NCBI GenBank assembly: GCA_030527185.1
Contig: JAUNBF010000030.1
Coordinates: forward strand, 1 to 45,993
Length of the DNA: 45,993 nt
Direction: 5' to 3'
Source of the DNA: Planctomycetia bacterium
GTDB taxonomy: Bacteria > Planctomycetota > Planctomycetia > Pirellulales > Thermoguttaceae
Shown here: piece after piece, positions 1-9,167 of the stretch
Layout: every line of letters begins with the position of its first letter
Position numbering within the stretch: position 1 is the first letter of the stretch
The notes under the pieces: generated by a model
Told to the model about the DNA's origin: nothing
The model's input: only the letters and a program-made list of their open reading frames with translations
Databases searched by the model: none
Translations under genes and position numbers: made by a program

Positions 1-23
1 GCTTTTCATGAAAAATGGGTAAA

Positions 24-49
24 TACACTCATTGCAATGAATGAGTGTA
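24..49 (-). terminator. Terminator after the deoC operon
   Basis: A perfect 10-bp inverted repeat (TACACTCATT / AATGAGTGTA, loop GCAATG) lies 28 bp beyond the stop of the secreted hypothetical gene. On the minus strand it is followed by a T-rich stretch (TTTACCCATTTTTC), so it reads as an intrinsic terminator for the deoC operon. Confidence 0.65.
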
Positions 50-76
50 ATACTAAACGAACTTTCCTTTCTGAAA

Positions 77-706
77 TTAACGTCCTTCCCAGCGAAATTT
101 CTCTGAAAAGAGAACCTCCGAACCACGCAAAAGCCAAATCTGCAAGTCGCATGGCTTGTCAAATTCCGGGGGAAGCAGTTCGTAAACAAACATCCGCGAA
201 TCGTAGGGAGTGCGTTTGGTGGGAGCTTTTCCCAAAGAGACATGGGTGGCATCAGGAAAAATCCACGTTTTCTCCACATTTCCCGTCCGTTCATTGGTCT
301 GCTCATACAAAACGGCCGCTTCCCGAGGTCCCAACGCCGACTCCCAGCCCAGAAAGAGAAGATTCGCTTTCTGAAGCTCCATCTTCCGCTTCAACATATC
401 TTTCTCGTCACCCAAATAACAGGCGTTGAACTCATCGTTGACGCAGACATCCAGATCGTTGAGCAACATCATTTTATCCGATTGGAAATAGATCGGTTTG
501 CACAGACGCGGATTTTTCAACGTCTCTTTGTCCAACACCCGAATTTCCAACGAAGTATTGGGATGGGCATCGCAGGGATACTCCACACAAAGAACGTTTT
601 GTCCTTCAGGAAGCCGAAGTTGACGAACGAACGACATTTCCTTCCCGAAGGCACACGCCGGAAACATTCCACACAACAAAAGGAGCAGGCAAAAAAATCT
701 TTTCAT
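77..706 (-). CDS. Secreted hypothetical protein
   Basis: This 209-residue protein has an N-terminal signal peptide (MKRFF, then a leucine-rich core, with cleavage plausible near ACAFG-KE). I recognise no domain in the mature part. It is acidic, has several scattered cysteines and a beta-rich look, and is probably periplasmic or surface-exposed. The start has an AGGA Shine-Dalgarno sequence seven bases upstream, and the gene begins 3 bp after the stop of deoC, so the two are co-transcribed. A hairpin terminator follows at 24-49. No function can be assigned; the link to deoC may be only operonic. Confidence 0.7.
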   Translation of the reverse strand: MKRFFCLLLLLCGMFPACAFGKEMSFVRQLRLPEGQNVLCVEYPCDAHPNTSLEIRVLDKETLKNPRLCKPIYFQSDKMMLLNDLDVCVNDEFNACYLGDEKDMLKRKMELQKANLLFLGWESALGPREAAVLYEQTNERTGNVEKTWIFPDATHVSLGKAPTKRTPYDSRMFVYELLPPEFDKPCDLQIWLLRGSEVLFSEKFRWEGR

Positions 707-709
707 GGC

Positions 710-1426
710 TTATTCCTGAGTAAGCAGTTTTTGGACGGTTGTGTAACTGATTCCAAACAAGCGGGCACCTGCTTCATACATGGCTGTGAGTGTTTCCCAA
801 TTCCGAATTCCGCCTGCCGCTTTGATCTGGCACTGGTCGCCCACGGTCTGTTTCATCAGACGAACATTTTCCACCGTCGTCTTTTTATGTTCCGGCCAAC
901 CGGTGGACGTTTTAATCCAATCAGCCCCGGCAGCCACCGCGACTTGCGAGGCCGTGACAATCTGTTCGTCGGTCAGGTAGGGGGTCTCCAAAATGACTTT
1001 CAGCGTAACCCCCTCCGTCGCCTTGCGGATTGCCAGCAGGTCTTTTTCCACAACGTCCCAGCGCCCCACCAGAGCCATTCCCACATTCATCACACAGTCG
1101 ATTTCGTTGCAGCCCAATTCCACCATTCGAGAAGCCTCAAAAACCTTGACTTCCGTCATGCTGCCGCCGTCGGGGAAGCCCGCAACACTTCCAATCTTCA
1201 ATGCCCGCTTTCCTTCCGAAAGGCGACGCTCGTTGATTCGTTGTATTTCGGGCAACATTTGACACATCATTTCCCCCAGAAGAAATACGGCCGAACCATC
1301 GTATTGATCCGCGGTCAAAACCGTATTTTTCGCATCCTCATAAGAACTCTGGGTCTGGACTGCCGATACATCCATCATGGCGGCAAAGGCTTCTTTCGAC
1401 AACGGAAAATTCCACTTGGTTTCCAT
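710..1426 (-). CDS. deoC: Deoxyribose-phosphate aldolase
   Basis: DeoC cleaves 2-deoxyribose-5-phosphate to glyceraldehyde-3-phosphate and acetaldehyde in deoxynucleoside catabolism. The protein shows the class I aldolase TIM-barrel signatures: KIGSVAGFPDG, LKVILETPYL, the Schiff-base lysine in DWIKTSTGW (about K172) and the second active-site lysine in IKAAGGIR (about K202). I chose the ATG at 1426 because a GAAGGAG Shine-Dalgarno sequence sits six bases before it. A GTG at 1492 in the same frame would add 22 residues without a comparable ribosome site. It is followed 3 bp downstream by a secreted hypothetical gene and preceded by a glycosidase-like gene on the same strand, 111 bp away. Confidence 0.93.
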   Translation of the reverse strand: METKWNFPLSKEAFAAMMDVSAVQTQSSYEDAKNTVLTADQYDGSAVFLLGEMMCQMLPEIQRINERRLSEGKRALKIGSVAGFPDGGSMTEVKVFEASRMVELGCNEIDCVMNVGMALVGRWDVVEKDLLAIRKATEGVTLKVILETPYLTDEQIVTASQVAVAAGADWIKTSTGWPEHKKTTVENVRLMKQTVGDQCQIKAAGGIRNWETLTAMYEAGARLFGISYTTVQKLLTQE

Positions 1427-1537
1427 GGCTGGCTCCTTCGTTGGGTCGTATTTCTGGACTTCTACAAAACTGTCATTGTAAAGAATTTCCACAAAAAATA
1501 CAATGGGGATGGGACTCTTCGGAAAAAAATTTTACTC

Positions 1538-3562
1538 TTACGGTGTCAAAAGAGGCAAAATCTTCCCTGCCGCCATTTCTGTCAAATTAAAGATGATAAA
1601 TCCGGGGCAGTCCAGCGAATCCGCCTCCCGAATCTGTTCCACCACACCATCCGGCGTCAAACGCCACTCGCCAATGCCAGGATAGAGCGGAAAATCTTTC
1701 CCAACCAACGTCTGTTGCCGAGCCGTCATCCGTTGGAATGTTCGTGTATCCTGCGTATAATTCATCGGACAAAGAAAATCGACATAACCCTCTTTGGCCC
1801 AAAGAACCCAATCCTGCCCTACACTTGATCGGCAGTTGGGGTAACTGTTGAAAACTGCCGCGGAAACCTTCGTTTCGGGACGAACTTTCTTCAGTTCCTC
1901 ACGTGTTTTGCGGACAATGGCGGTAATCTGGTCGCATCGCCAGGACTCGAAACGTTTCACCTCCTCCCCACGGATAACATCCAACGGCCAATTCGCCACG
2001 GTTTTGCCAATCGCTTTTTCAAAACGTTCCCGACAACCTTCACAATAACAGGTCTCTCTGCCAGGATAACGGATGTAGTCAAAATGAACGCCGTCGATCG
2101 GATACCGGACCGCCATTTCCACCATCGATTTCCACTCCAACTCAAAATTGGCCGGATGGGACGGACAGAGCCATGGGAACTCCTCCCCCTCCTGATTTTT
2201 CTGCAATCGTCCTTCCTGACGGTACTTTTCCCGCAGTTCCGGCGTCAAATCGTATTGCATGTTGAAATTGACCTTCCAAACGTGGACTTCCAAGCCTTCC
2301 GCGTGGCACGCTTCCACACACGCCTTGAGCAAATCCTCCTCGCCATAACGTTTCCCCTGAGGAATCAGGTCGCTCGGATAAGCCGCACACGCTGCCCAGA
2401 GCAAATTCGGAAAAACGGCGGTAAATCCGGCCGCTTTCAATTCCCGTGCCGTCCGTGGCCAGTCTCCTTTGTAAGCTCCCTGTCCGTCATGATTCCACCA
2501 TGCCCGGAATTTCAACGTATCACTTTCCCGCGTCCGCAAAGCAATTTCCCGCAACAATTCCCGTTGTTTCTTCAGGCAATTCTGAAGTCCGGCAGAAAAA
2601 CATTCCTTCTCAAACACCTCCCGGACTTCCGTCTGGATTTCCGAAATTCGGGGGGGAGTTACTCCTCCAACAACACCCAGATTGGCTACCATCTGCTCGA
2701 CAATCTGTTTTTTCAACGGGGGATGCGAACCGATCCATTCCAAAAAAGAGGTTACTTCCAGTTTCTCTTTCTCCAAATCCTTTTCGATGAACAGAACTGG
2801 CTTGCCATGTTTCTCTCCATACTTTTTCAAAAATTCCCGCATTTCCGCAGGCATGTACGGCGCATACGCCACCACCAGCATCTTCCGAGGTTGAAGAACC
2901 TTCTCCCAATCCTCTTCCGACTGATCCTTTTCCAGACATTGCGTGTCCGCTAAAATCCCAACATCCTGCAACGTTCCCGAAAGAATCGCGGCATTCCTTC
3001 TCGCTCGCCAGAATTCGACCCCTTCCGCGTTGCGCGTTGTCAGGAACAAAATCGGTTTCTGAACGGCTCGAAATTGGCAAAAAGTAATCGCGCCGTCGGA
3101 CTCGCCACCTTTCCAAAACGAAATCCGCACCCTATCGATACAATCCCAACCTGCGGGTTTTCCCTCCGAGCGAAAATCCTTCTTCTCGAAAACAATCGTT
3201 CCCTCCTTGACAGGGGTAAAGCCACCGCACGAATACCATCCATCGCCGGAATGAAAATAAAGCGACGAAGCGCCAAATGCCTCCACATTTTCCACTTCCA
3301 CGTCCAACTCAAACCGATTCCAGCTCTCCAGATTCCAGTCCACCTGTCGGTCTATCGAAACCCGTAGGACAGATGGTTTTTTCACAAAAGTGCTGCTAAC
3401 CTTCCATCCCTTGGTCACTTTTTCCGTCGGCATGTTGCCATCACTGGTGTCTCTCCAGGCAGAAAGCGACTCCTGTCCAAACGTATCCAGTACCGCCACT
3501 CCATTTTCATTGGCAATAGGCGTCACACTAAAAATCAACGTCAACAATCCACTCCAAAACAT
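1538..3562 (-). CDS. GHL10 (DUF187)-like secreted glycosidase-family protein
   Basis: The 674-residue protein begins with a signal peptide (MFWSGLLTLIFSVTPIANE). An N-terminal beta-sandwich-like region of about 160 residues resembles a carbohydrate-binding module. A C-terminal TIM-barrel of the GHL10/DUF187 type starts near residue 350. It shows RAWWNHDGQG, ELKAAGFTAVFPNLLW, GLEVHVWKVNFN, the acidic DGVHFDYIRYPG strand and a late YPGIGEWRL strand. Related proteins are thought to act on polysaccharides or peptidoglycan-like glycans, but substrates are mostly unknown. A four-cysteine stretch (CYCEGC near ERF) follows the FDYIRYPG motif, as in many relatives. A strong AAGGAG ribosome site precedes the ATG. 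It may form one unit with deoC. Confidence 0.8.
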   Translation of the reverse strand: MFWSGLLTLIFSVTPIANENGVAVLDTFGQESLSAWRDTSDGNMPTEKVTKGWKVSSTFVKKPSVLRVSIDRQVDWNLESWNRFELDVEVENVEAFGASSLYFHSGDGWYSCGGFTPVKEGTIVFEKKDFRSEGKPAGWDCIDRVRISFWKGGESDGAITFCQFRAVQKPILFLTTRNAEGVEFWRARRNAAILSGTLQDVGILADTQCLEKDQSEEDWEKVLQPRKMLVVAYAPYMPAEMREFLKKYGEKHGKPVLFIEKDLEKEKLEVTSFLEWIGSHPPLKKQIVEQMVANLGVVGGVTPPRISEIQTEVREVFEKECFSAGLQNCLKKQRELLREIALRTRESDTLKFRAWWNHDGQGAYKGDWPRTARELKAAGFTAVFPNLLWAACAAYPSDLIPQGKRYGEEDLLKACVEACHAEGLEVHVWKVNFNMQYDLTPELREKYRQEGRLQKNQEGEEFPWLCPSHPANFELEWKSMVEMAVRYPIDGVHFDYIRYPGRETCYCEGCRERFEKAIGKTVANWPLDVIRGEEVKRFESWRCDQITAIVRKTREELKKVRPETKVSAAVFNSYPNCRSSVGQDWVLWAKEGYVDFLCPMNYTQDTRTFQRMTARQQTLVGKDFPLYPGIGEWRLTPDGVVEQIREADSLDCPGFIIFNLTEMAAGKILPLLTP

Positions 3563-4626
3563 GGTAGGTCTCCTTACTTTTCCAAATATTCGTTTCCAAT
3601 TCCTACATCATAAACATTATAAACTATTTCCCCATCGAAAACAAGGCGATCCTTCGCTCTCGGTGATATACTCCATCTATTTGAGTTTTTTCGGATTCAC
3701 TCCACCAAGTCCCACCCTCGGGAAGGGGTTTGGTTTTCCTGAAATTTAAAGTAAAATCAGTATAATTCCCCGTTTCCAGTATCCGCCGAAAAAAGTGGGA
3801 ACGGAAATATCGGTGTCTTCTACGTAATCTGTGGATAATTCTTAACGTTGGAAATAGGGAAAGTTCTGGATTTGTCCGAAAATCTCCCCTGGAATTCTTC
3901 TGAAAAAATGTAGTTCACCGGTTTGCAAAGAAACGCAGACTGGTTTTTTCATGCGCACAAGTTCTCTATTTTCAAGCACTTGCGAAGATTCGTTCTTTTC
4001 CTTGCAATTCTTTGCAACGCATTGCGCTCCCCTATTTATGCCCACGTTATTCAGAAATGGGATTTGGGGCAGCTTGTTCGATTTCTTTGAAGTTGCAGCA
4101 TTGGTCGTGATTTGGTGCGTTTCACGGCAACGGGGAGGAGGTCGCAGCAGAAGGATTTTCGCAGGTTGTACTACGGTTCAGCCACAGTTGTCGAGAACAC
4201 GGATTGTCATTTTTTTCAGCGTATCGGAAAATTTGGCAAGATGTTGAAATTCAACGGTTTGCGACTGGTTTGTCATGTGGTTGCGGCTTGCGGGAACGAC
4301 GGTTTAATGGCTCGAAACACATAGGTGACTTTTGGCACACGCACGAGGCCGCAGGGGAATCATATCTTGAACTCCCCGAAACGTGTTACCGCACCGGAAT
4401 GACGTCCTTTTTCCCGCTGCTATGAATGTAAACCTTCCCCCCGCGTCCCTCCATCATCCACTTGGAAAGCTCTCACGTCCAACTTCTCACTTCCCGTGAA
4501 CTTGCCCCAATCCATCACCATCGGACTACTCCTTCACCAAAGTTATCGACAATTCCTTAAATTTAGCGGATTCTTTTTGGATATTTTAGCCATCTTAAAT
4601 TTGAGGCACGGTGTCTAGTCTTTCAT
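3563..4626. other. Gene-poor 1.06-kb spacer
   Basis: No convincing gene was found in this stretch. The longest open frames (98 aa at 3951-4247 plus, 73 aa at 4204-4425 plus, 67 aa at 3842-4045 minus) lack ribosome sites, known motifs and plausible composition. The bases next to 3562 probably carry the promoter of the GHL10 gene. A single perfect DnaA-box sequence (TGTGGATAA, 3830-3838) is present but isolated. The stretch may be a decayed gene, as weakly protein-like fragments occur in more than one frame at 4100-4425. Confidence 0.5.
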
Positions 4627-6576
4627 TCAGAGTGTGTTTTTTCCCACCTGAATGGGGCCTTTGGGACATTTGAGTTGGAAGAGGCCGAAAACCTCTTCCT
4701 GCGTCAATCCCAGCTTTTTCTTTTCCCGCGATCCCGAAAGGACGGTTTCAAAGAGGTCTCGTTTTTCCTGGAGGATTTTATCAATCCGCTCCTCAATCGT
4801 TCCCAGCATGAGAAAACGGGTAATCGTCACCGCCCCCCGCACACCAATTCGATGGGCACGGTTGATGGCCTGGTCTTCAATCGCCGGATTCCACCAACGG
4901 TCGAAGAGAAAAACGTAGTTGCAGAACTGCAAATTCAGCCCTACACTTCCCGCACCGTAACTCATCAGCAAAACGGGATGGTCGGCAGAATTCCGAAACC
5001 GGTCAATCACGCCGTCCCGCAGTCGGTGTGGGATTTTGCCGTGATATTCCAGTGGCTGGAACCGTTTCAGAGCCTGTTTGAGCCGAAAAATCGTGTCCGT
5101 CCACTGGCTGAAGACGATCGCTTTTCGTCCACTGGCGGCAATCTCTTCCAAATCCGCTTCCAGACGTTGGAGTTTGGGACTTTCTCCCGTACAGGGGTCG
5201 AAATTGCAAATCTGCTTCAATCGCAAAACCAACTCGAAAACGTGCTGAATCGTCGCGGAATCCCCCATTTCCGTCAGCCGCAACGCACCTTTGGACTCAG
5301 CCAGAGAGTAGGTCTGTTGCTGTTCGGGAGTCAGATACAACTCCGCGTCGCGATACAGTCGCGGCGGCATGTCTTTCAGCACCACATCTTTCGTCCGTCG
5401 TAAAACGTAGTCGCTAATGGCACGCCCCAGCACGGTCGGTTTCATGTCGCTGTTGAGGAATCCCGGCGAAAGGAACTCAAAAATGCCCACCAAATCGTCG
5501 GGGGAATTTTCAATCGGCGTTCCCGTCATCGCCCAATTCCGCGTTCGGGAAATACTGCGGGCAGCGATCGCCGTGGCACTTCGCTGATTCTTGATACGCT
5601 GCGACTCGTCTAAAACGACCAGGTCGAAATGTTGCGGAAACCCGTTTTTCGGAGCGTAAAAATCCCGATCGCGGTGCAAAAGTTCGTAGTTGGCAATCTT
5701 GACCGGAATCTCCCGCAAGCCCCACTGCCACTGCCGACGCACCTGGTCCCCTTCAATCACCAGGACAGGAATTTCCGGTGCCCAGACTTCAAACTCCCGT
5801 TTCCAGTTCGTCACCAACGGTTTCGGACAGACAAAGAGCACACTGCGAATATCGCCATTTCGCAACAGGAGCCGAACGGTCGTGATTGCCTGCATCGTTT
5901 TTCCCAGCCCCATTTCGTCTGCCAGGATCGCCGCGTCGCGGGAATAGAGAAACGAAACTCCTTCCCACTGATAGTGAAATGGCTCGAACGGAAAGACCAA
6001 CTGATTGTCCGAATACAACTGTTCCAACGGCGGCTGGAGCAAATAGCGGAGCCTGTCTTCCAGCTTGATCATATCCTTGGGCGGGTGGAGACGTGTTGGC
6101 TCAGCAACCGTTTCGGGCGGAATTTCCAATTCCTGGCATTCGGAAAGCGTCTCGTCCGTTTCTCCTTCGTCCCACGGAACCATCTCCATCTCTTCCGACG
6201 TCACGCCATCCGGCAACTCCGGTTTCTGCTGCAAAAAATCGTCTTCCTGGGGAACCTGCACGGCCGCCATTTCCTCCCCATCCAACGCACTTCCGGGAAT
6301 TTCCTCCTCATTCCAGAATGCCGTTTCGGTTGGTTGGGGGGAAGGCTTTTTCTCCTCTTTTTTAGGAAGCGTGCACAAAATGGCCGGATCGCCAAAGAAA
6401 TAGCTCCGTACCGCAATATTGGGAGGGGTGATTTTGACCGTCAGGACATACGGAGATCGCATTCCCAAAGAGGGGGTCTGAATCTCCACTTTCGGCGACC
6501 GATGCAACGCCACATTCCACCCCAACGGCAGTACTTCCACCCTCACTTTCGGCGGACGAATCGTAACTATTTCCAT
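4627..6576 (-). CDS. SNF2-family DEAD/DEAH-like helicase
   Basis: This 649-residue protein is a superfamily 2 ATPase of the SNF2/RapA-like group, which translocates on double-stranded DNA to remodel nucleoprotein complexes. Walker A is DEMGLGKT (220-227), Walker B is LDESQ (322-326), motif III is TGTPIEN (351-357). The C-terminal RecA fold ends with SYGAGSVGLNLQ, FDRWWNPAIEDQAINRAHRIG (motifs V and VI). The first 170 residues are a variable, acidic region without the SWIM zinc finger of many bacterial SNF2 proteins. The ATG at 6576 follows a GGGAAAAG stretch. The gene lies about 50 bp downstream of the COG3014 lipoprotein gene on the same strand, so read-through is possible. Confidence 0.9.
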   Translation of the reverse strand: MEIVTIRPPKVRVEVLPLGWNVALHRSPKVEIQTPSLGMRSPYVLTVKITPPNIAVRSYFFGDPAILCTLPKKEEKKPSPQPTETAFWNEEEIPGSALDGEEMAAVQVPQEDDFLQQKPELPDGVTSEEMEMVPWDEGETDETLSECQELEIPPETVAEPTRLHPPKDMIKLEDRLRYLLQPPLEQLYSDNQLVFPFEPFHYQWEGVSFLYSRDAAILADEMGLGKTMQAITTVRLLLRNGDIRSVLFVCPKPLVTNWKREFEVWAPEIPVLVIEGDQVRRQWQWGLREIPVKIANYELLHRDRDFYAPKNGFPQHFDLVVLDESQRIKNQRSATAIAARSISRTRNWAMTGTPIENSPDDLVGIFEFLSPGFLNSDMKPTVLGRAISDYVLRRTKDVVLKDMPPRLYRDAELYLTPEQQQTYSLAESKGALRLTEMGDSATIQHVFELVLRLKQICNFDPCTGESPKLQRLEADLEEIAASGRKAIVFSQWTDTIFRLKQALKRFQPLEYHGKIPHRLRDGVIDRFRNSADHPVLLMSYGAGSVGLNLQFCNYVFLFDRWWNPAIEDQAINRAHRIGVRGAVTITRFLMLGTIEERIDKILQEKRDLFETVLSGSREKKKLGLTQEEVFGLFQLKCPKGPIQVGKNTL

Positions 6577-6628
6577 AAAACTTTTCCCATTGCGAAACAG
6601 ATAGATAAGGAATGGCTGGCTACTGGTG

Positions 6629-7984
6629 TCAAGGCGTCTGGGACTGGATGTTCCCGATCAGGCCATCGTCTGCCAGGTAGAGGAAAAGGTAGCTGTTTCG
6701 GCCATCCTCCAGGGTGACGGTCTGGCGGTAAAGCGACGTTTTGTCGTTGGGCGAAGGGGTGATTCCCTGCAAGCCAATCTCGTGGGTGCCTGCGGGGAGT
6801 TCGATACGGGCTACCTGAATTTCTCCAGGGAGCAGACTCCAGCAACGGGTGTCCGCCTCTTCCGCCAGTTCCCACGCAATCCCGGCCAAATCGAGCAGAA
6901 TTTCGCCGCCCGTGGAGTTCACGCCGGACGCCTCCTTAATCCCGTAAATGCCCGCTTTTTTCACGACGCGCCGAGCCGCTGCCCGTGCGACAATCCACGG
7001 TTTGTTGACTTCAAACTGTTCCCGTGCCATCCGGTTGACATCGGTCAACGTGACCGTCCGGGAAGCGAGTTTCTCTCCCAGAAAAACGTCCACATGCCGA
7101 TACCGACAGGGTTTGGTTTCGATTTTCGGAATCGGAACCGGGGCAATGGTGGGGGGGACAGAGTGCTTCGACGTGGCGGAGACGATCTGGTCGGCAAGGA
7201 GCAGTGACAACTGCGTGACAGGCTCGTTGACCTGAATTTTTCTCGGCCCGCGTCCGAGCATGACGAAAATGTGCAAAACGCCGTTGCCAGGACGGCTGTG
7301 CGGCGTCGTTTTCGCGTGTTCCAGCAACATTTTTCCCGGCAGAAAATCGGGTGCCCACTGGCAGACTTTGGTCCATTCGCGGATGGTTTCCATCTGATCC
7401 ATCATGGAAGTCTGATTCAGAATCGCGCAGATATACGGTCCCAACGCGACATTTCGATACGATTTTTTCACTTTTTCGCCAGTCTCCGGGTCGACTTCGC
7501 TGCGAGCCATGATTTCCTGCTGTTTCAGGTTGATCTGGTTCGCGTACGCACGGGCATCTTCCCCGTCGAGGAGCAGGCTGTTGATCGCCAGCATGGCACG
7601 AATCATCACTTTTTCGTAATCTTCGCCCGCATAGGGGAGAGCGTTATCGTCGGAGAGGAGCGAGGCCATTTTCTGTGCGGTATTGGCAAGTCGAGCATTT
7701 TCCAACGCGTCGAATCGGTCTCGGACTTCCCGGAGCAGACTCTCCGCCTGACGAAACTCTCCACGGCACATGTGCAACATCGACTCTTCGAGTTTCATCA
7801 GGTCTTCATTTTTCCGATTGACCTTTTTCGATTTCTGCTTGGACAATTCCTCCGACGCTCTGGCAAGATCGTTCCGATAAAAGTCGGCATGGACGCTCTG
7901 GACATTCCGGTGGTACGACCGGCAGCCCAAAACCGCCAGTCCCAGAATAATCATCAGCCCGCATGTCAACCACGTTTTTTTCAT
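6629..7984 (-). CDS. COG3014-like lipoprotein
   Basis: The 451-residue protein has a lipoprotein signal peptide (MKKTWLTCGLMIILGLAVLGC, lipid-accepting Cys21). The mature part matches the pattern of the uncharacterised COG3014 family: an N-terminal TPR-like helical region (EDLMKLEESMLHMCRGEFRQAESLL), then LGPYICAIL and GNGVLHIFVMLGRGPRK, then a beta-rich C-terminus. COG3014 genes in other bacteria are often adjacent to lpoB-like genes, as here, so the protein probably acts in the cell envelope with its neighbour. It starts 4 bp after the LpoB-like gene ends, suggesting translational coupling. Family recognition is from memory of motifs; the function is unknown. Confidence 0.75.
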   Translation of the reverse strand: MKKTWLTCGLMIILGLAVLGCRSYHRNVQSVHADFYRNDLARASEELSKQKSKKVNRKNEDLMKLEESMLHMCRGEFRQAESLLREVRDRFDALENARLANTAQKMASLLSDDNALPYAGEDYEKVMIRAMLAINSLLLDGEDARAYANQINLKQQEIMARSEVDPETGEKVKKSYRNVALGPYICAILNQTSMMDQMETIREWTKVCQWAPDFLPGKMLLEHAKTTPHSRPGNGVLHIFVMLGRGPRKIQVNEPVTQLSLLLADQIVSATSKHSVPPTIAPVPIPKIETKPCRYRHVDVFLGEKLASRTVTLTDVNRMAREQFEVNKPWIVARAAARRVVKKAGIYGIKEASGVNSTGGEILLDLAGIAWELAEEADTRCWSLLPGEIQVARIELPAGTHEIGLQGITPSPNDKTSLYRQTVTLEDGRNSYLFLYLADDGLIGNIQSQTP

Positions 7985-7988
7985 GGAG

Positions 7989-8678
7989 TTACCGATTCCG
8001 CATTTTGGCTCCGAGCGAGACGTTGTATCCCTTGCTCAATTCGCAACCTTCTTTAATGGAAGAGCCGTCATGAATGTTGATCAACTCCAGCGAAAGGCGG
8101 TAATCCCGCTGCGAATCCCGATTATCTCGCGTCGTGCCACTGGTGAGCTTGGCAAAGAGGAGGTAATCGAATGGCTGGCCGTTTTGTTCCAGGGTGGCCT
8201 GCAATTTTCGTTGATTTTCCGGCAGAAACAAATCCTGCATCCGATAACGCCCCGCGTGGATGGCAGGTTCGACATACCGACGGCTCACCGAGGTGAACTG
8301 GCCGCTGGAACTGATGGAGGTGTCGATCATCTCGTAAAGCTGTTCCCGATAATCGGCCAATTCTTCGGCGGAATGGTTTTCCACACCCACAAAACAAATC
8401 CGTTTGCTGCCGCGGGGAATGCTCCCTTCCCGTTGTATTTCCGCCGTCAAAAGCCTGGCAACCGATTCTTCCACCAACGGCTTGAAAACTTCCTGCCCCG
8501 CCGCGTGGCTTCCTGAAAGTTCCCGACTTCCCGGTTGCAACACCGTCCCCGTCTGGGATTTGCAACCGGCCACGAAAAGTAAAACCATCCCTAACATGAG
8601 GAAAGAAAGGGACTTACAACTTTTTCCATATCGGTGGAAAAAATTCTTTCTACGGGAAAGGGAATCATACGTCTTCAT
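7989..8678 (-). CDS. LpoB-like penicillin-binding-protein activator lipoprotein
   Basis: The 229-residue protein has a long basic N-region, then a lipobox (LLFVAGC, Cys39). The mature domain fits the LpoB/YcfM (COG3417) fold: SVARLLTAEIQ, KRICFVGVENHSAEELADYREQLYEMI, SGQFTSVSRRYVEPA, DYLLFAKLTSGTTRDNRDSQRDYRLSLELINI. In gamma-proteobacteria LpoB activates the peptidoglycan synthase PBP1b from the outer membrane. In a planctomycete the partner is unknown, so only the fold is claimed. The ATG at 8678 has an AGGA eight bases upstream. It is the first gene of a pair with the COG3014 lipoprotein. Confidence 0.8.
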   Translation of the reverse strand: MKTYDSLSRRKNFFHRYGKSCKSLSFLMLGMVLLFVAGCKSQTGTVLQPGSRELSGSHAAGQEVFKPLVEESVARLLTAEIQREGSIPRGSKRICFVGVENHSAEELADYREQLYEMIDTSISSSGQFTSVSRRYVEPAIHAGRYRMQDLFLPENQRKLQATLEQNGQPFDYLLFAKLTSGTTRDNRDSQRDYRLSLELINIHDGSSIKEGCELSKGYNVSLGAKMRNR

Positions 8679-9167
8679 ACGCGGTATCCTGAAAAAGGGT
8701 GGAAAGATCGCTGTTTTCCCTCCTTATACAAAAAATAGTCCGAAAAAGCAAGAGCAGTTATCGATCGATCGTGGAGAGAACCAAAATTCCACAGTAATTC
8801 CCTCCTGGCAAAATGGCCGAATTCTCCTCTTTTAGAGGGATGCCACTTTAGTAATTCCCCACTTCCAGAGGGGTGGCGGCGCAGCCGACGGGGTGTTTTG
8901 GCACTGGAAACCTCCTTTCTACTTCCAAAATCACCTCTCCCCCCTCCTCAAGATTTTTAGTAGCTCCTTGTGCCGCATTTATTATCGCCGTTTTGCGTGG
9001 TTCTTTATTCGTCACCTCCCACCGCAATCCATCTTATCCATCTCCACGGTCACTTGACAATTTTATACGGTTGGTTTCATATTTTGTATCTTGAAAAAAG
9101 CGGGGGAGAAAATTAAAATGAGATTTTCAGCGTAAATTTCCATGAAAGAACGAAAAAAGGAGAGAAC
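8679..9167. promoter_or_regulatory. Divergent intergenic region with a GC-rich repeat-like motif
   Basis: This 489-bp spacer lies between the LpoB-like gene (minus) and the GH84-like gene (plus) and should hold both promoters, though I see no clean consensus. Around 8867-8900 it carries a GC-rich phrase with the 12-mer GCGGCGCAGCCG. The reverse complement of that 12-mer recurs in the cysW-cysA spacer near 14465. No gene is visible. Confidence 0.45.

Noticed and set aside
242..1828. Long 528-residue plus-strand frame opposite deoC
   Set aside because: It is antisense to deoC and its neighbours, rich in His, Arg and Phe, without domains or ribosome site.
3830..3838. Perfect DnaA-box sequence TGTGGATAA in the 1.06-kb spacer
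   Set aside because: It is single, with no second good box, no dnaA/dnaN neighbour and no clear AT-rich unwinding stretch; chance occurrence is likely.
3951..4425. Small plus-strand frames in the spacer before the SNF2 gene
   Set aside because: There is no ribosome site, biased composition or known motif, and they overlap in several frames.
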